Source of the DNA: Ignavibacteria bacterium
Lineage (GTDB): Bacteria; Bacteroidota; Ignavibacteria; Tepidaquicellales; OLB5
Length of the DNA stretch: 64,000 bases
Assembly (NCBI GenBank): GCA_017303675.1
Contig: JAFLBX010000001.1
Coordinates: 1,437,970-1,501,969 of the forward strand
Reading direction: 5' to 3'
How positions within the stretch are numbered: position 1 is the first letter of the stretch; the number at the start of each line of letters is the position of its first letter. Below the pieces are notes generated by a model that was not told the DNA's origin, ran no database searches, and saw only the letters and a program-made list of their open reading frames with translations. This document shows, one piece after another, positions 61,839-64,000 of the stretch. The position numbers were made by a program, and so were the translations under genes.

Positions 61839-64000
61839 TTAATATCCGAAAATTTCTTCTAATGTAAGATATTTTACGTTTCCGTATTTGCTTAACGTTT
61901 CGATATCTAATTTGTTTTTATCACCAAGTACCATAATTGTGTATTTGGAATCTTTAACATTTTCAGCCTGGAATTTTTTTATATCTTCAATAGTAATAGT
62001 TTTTGCCCTCTCATAGATATCTTTTCTAATATCATGATCAAGCCCAAGCTTTTGCGCAGAAAGGTATGAGTTAAGAACTCCGGACTTTGTTATTCTTTCT
62101 GTGTTGAATTTCTGTACCAGATTATCCTTAGCGGAATTGAAAGTAATTTCTGAAACAGGCATTTCATTCAGCAGCCCGAAAAGTCCCGCCATTGCCTCAG
62201 GCAGCTTATCGGATTGAGTTCCGATGTACGCGATGTTGTAATGCGAACGGTCCTTTTTCTGGGGGATTGAGTATGATGAAAATGTGCTGTAAGCCAGAGC
62301 CTTTGATTCCCTTAACTCCTGGAACACTATACCTGCCATACCACCGCCGAAATATTCATTGTATAACGCAATGTATGGGATCTTTTCTTTATCATACAGA
62401 TCTTTCTTTGTCATCATTAATATTTCTGCCTGTACCATATCAGGATAGTTTACCACGTAAACAGTATTTTCTCCTGTTGCCAGCTCTTCATATTTTACAG
62501 GAACAGGTGCATCTTTCAGAGTACCGTTTGTCAGCGTGTATTCTGAATTTAATTTGGTGGAAATACTTTCTGATGAAAGCGGTCCGTAATACAGAATTTT
62601 CTGTTTATAGTTCGGAAGATCCTTAATGATACTGATAAGCTCATCCGGGTTCAGAGATGCAAGCTCTGTTTCTGTAAATATATCCGTATAAGGTGATCTT
62701 GCTCCGTACCTTCCGTAAGAATACATTGCATCCCACAATATAGTTTCTTTGTTAAGCTTGTTATCTGCCCGTACTTTAAGTACATCAGAAACCAGGTTTT
62801 TTAAAGCTTCATTTTCAGCCTTCAGGTCTGTAATTACAGATTCAAGCAGTATAAATGCTTTATCAAAGTTTTCATTCAGTCCGCTTAAAGTGAGCACTGT
62901 CTGGTCTTCACCGGTTGATATGCTGTATGAACATCCCAGCTTATAAAATTCTTCTTTAAGCTGAGAGGGTGAGTATTTGGAAGTGCCAAGGTATTCAAAA
63001 TATCCTGCTGCCAAAGGCAGCTTTTTATTGTTATAGCTTCCTATATCAAAAACAATACTCAGGTTAAACAGCTCATTTTCTTCGTTCTTTTTATAAAGCA
63101 GGGGAATATCATTTTTTACAGAAGTAACAAGCATATCATTATTATAATCCACAAAAACAGGCTGAATTTCCTCAGTAGTCATTTCCGATATCTCTGTTAA
63201 GAACTGTGATCTATCCTGACGGTTTACTTCAACAGGAGTTATCTGCGGCTTTTCAACTTTTTGAACGTTCTTATCTTCACCGGTTCTTTTATAAACCACA
63301 ACATAATTATCTTTATAGTTCTTTTGTGCAAAGTCTATAATTTCCTGCCTTGTTATTTTTTCAAGCCTTTGTATCCGGTTCACTTCATCTTCCCACGGAA
63401 TATCTTTAACAAATGCTTCTACAATATTCCCTGCCCTGGAGCGGTTTGATTCCTGTGATTTAATATCAGAAAGCTTAAGGTCATTTATAATTGCCTGCGG
63501 CAGCCATTCCGGGAATTCACCTTTTTTAACTTTTTCTACCTGCTCTAGTAATAATTCTTTAACGTCTTCAAGTTTCTGCTTTTCCCTTGGATTGCCGTAT
63601 AAAACGTGGGCTGAATAATCTTTATTAGTTACCACAAATGAACCTGATGCAAGTACTTTCTGGTTTTGGTTCAGGTTAAGGTCCAAAAGTCCTGCTGCGC
63701 TGTTAGCAAGTATCATATCAACCATTGTTGCCAGATCATTTTCTTTTGTATTCGCTCCCGGAAACCTGTAAGCCATCATGAGATACTCAGCTTCCTGACC
63801 GAATACATCTTTTTCAATTGGACCTTTTATTGGTTTTTCAACTGAAGGCTTGAATTCCGGTACTTCTTTTGAAGGCTTTGAGCCCCAGTATTTATCTATC
63901 AGCTCAATAGTTTTTTCAGGGTCCAGGTCACCTGAGAGCACAATTGCCATATTATTTGGCACATAATATGTATTATAGTACTCTATAACTTTTTTTATTG
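61839..64000 (-). CDS. M16-family zinc peptidase (N-terminus cut by window edge)
   Basis: Pitrilysin-type peptidase; about 720 C-terminal residues are visible. The reading frame continues to the window edge: the sequence before VPNNMAIVLSGD reads EYYNTYY, which is normal inside an M16 domain, so the apparent GTG at 63962 is not the start. Visible are the second half of the first M16 unit (LSGDLDPEKTIELIDKYWG) and the second M16 unit with SKALAYSTFSSYSIP and KYTIMVLGD. The zinc motif HxxEH is outside. Role: processing of peptides in the periplasm, likely secreted. Confidence 0.9.
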   Translation of the reverse strand, partial: IKKVIEYYNTYYVPNNMAIVLSGDLDPEKTIELIDKYWGSKPSKEVPEFKPSVEKPIKGPIEKDVFGQEAEYLMMAYRFPGANTKENDLATMVDMILANSAAGLLDLNLNQNQKVLASGSFVVTNKDYSAHVLYGNPREKQKLEDVKELLLEQVEKVKKGEFPEWLPQAIINDLKLSDIKSQESNRSRAGNIVEAFVKDIPWEDEVNRIQRLEKITRQEIIDFAQKNYKDNYVVVYKRTGEDKNVQKVEKPQITPVEVNRQDRSQFLTEISEMTTEEIQPVFVDYNNDMLVTSVKNDIPLLYKKNEENELFNLSIVFDIGSYNNKKLPLAAGYFEYLGTSKYSPSQLKEEFYKLGCSYSISTGEDQTVLTLSGLNENFDKAFILLESVITDLKAENEALKNLVSDVLKVRADNKLNKETILWDAMYSYGRYGARSPYTDIFTETELASLNPDELISIIKDLPNYKQKILYYGPLSSESISTKLNSEYTLTNGTLKDAPVPVKYEELATGENTVYVVNYPDMVQAEILMMTKKDLYDKEKIPYIALYNEYFGGGMAGIVFQELRESKALAYSTFSSYSIPQKKDRSHYNIAYIGTQSDKLPEAMAGLFGLLNEMPVSEITFNSAKDNLVQKFNTERITKSGVLNSYLSAQKLGLDHDIRKDIYERAKTITIEDIKKFQAENVKDSKYTIMVLGDKNKLDIETLSKYGNVKYLTLEEIFGY

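Noticed and set aside
62192-62626. A 144-residue open frame opposite the M16 peptidase
   Set aside because: It is antisense to a conserved peptidase domain, low-complexity and without recognised motifs; judged a shadow frame.
1-64000. CRISPR arrays, integrases, insertion sequences or prophage genes
   Set aside because: I found no repeat-spacer array, transposase motif or phage structural gene on either strand.

Overview
The window is an AT-rich, densely coding bacterial chromosome segment with about 46 protein genes and one tRNA. The best guess for the source is the Ignavibacteria/Bacteroidota-Chlorobi side of the FCB group. Two secreted proteins end in a type IX secretion sorting domain with the NYPNPFNP signature typical of that group. 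Several genes are preceded by a Bacteroidetes-type promoter (TTG, exactly 20 bases, then TAnnTTTG). TonB, TonB-dependent receptor, Omp85 and TamB genes show a Gram-negative outer membrane. Shine-Dalgarno sequences are rare, and TTG starts are frequent. No rRNA, prophage, insertion sequence, CRISPR array or integrase was seen, and no gene-free stretch exceeds 300 bases.

Layout. 1-6210 (minus): penicillin-acylase family hydrolase, rsmA, mfd (cut by the window edge). 6304-10483 (plus): secreted thioredoxin-like protein, small membrane protein, purS, purQ, tatA, gatA. 10485-13940: small unknown gene (minus), then a plus-strand set of FMN reductase, a pentameric ligand-gated ion channel homologue and a Tat-exported amine oxidase. 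13943-19927: peptidase-MA-like lipoprotein, arsC, five-PAS histidine kinase, tonB, SdiA-regulated-like lipoprotein. 20009-24688: Omp85 barrel protein with a kinase-like N-terminal region, PAP2 phosphatase, membrane class III nucleotide cyclase. 24691-31187: ppk1, sixA-like phosphatase, RCK potassium channel, HD-Pycsar-TM protein, membrane glycosyltransferase-like protein. 31313-37130: four-gene ligase-associated DNA repair cluster. 37142-41025 (minus): aspS, macro domain, ahcY, tRNA-Thr, terminator. 41223-50959 (plus): Kelch T9SS protein, then hldE1, hldE2, tamB, rnr. 50965-56177 (minus): TPR protein, trxB, priA. 56357-58156: FG-GAP-like T9SS protein. 58225-64000 (minus): lipoprotein plus TonB receptor, haem-monooxygenase-like protein under apparent Rrf2/IscR-type operators, and an M16 peptidase (cut by the window edge).

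How genes work together. hldE1/hldE2 make ADP-heptose for lipopolysaccharide, and tamB serves outer-membrane assembly. The repair cluster joins nuclease, helicase, ligase and phosphoesterase. TrxB reduces thioredoxin, which an ArsC of this type needs. ppk1 and sixA overlap and may be co-regulated. The most interesting candidates are the ion channel next to an amine oxidase, the kinase-like/Omp85 fusion, the HD-Pycsar-TM protein near a cyclase with unusual base-recognition residues, and the tandem operator arrays before the two iron/haem- or uptake-related units at 61.1-61.8 kb. All functional assignments are from reading the sequence; no database search was run.
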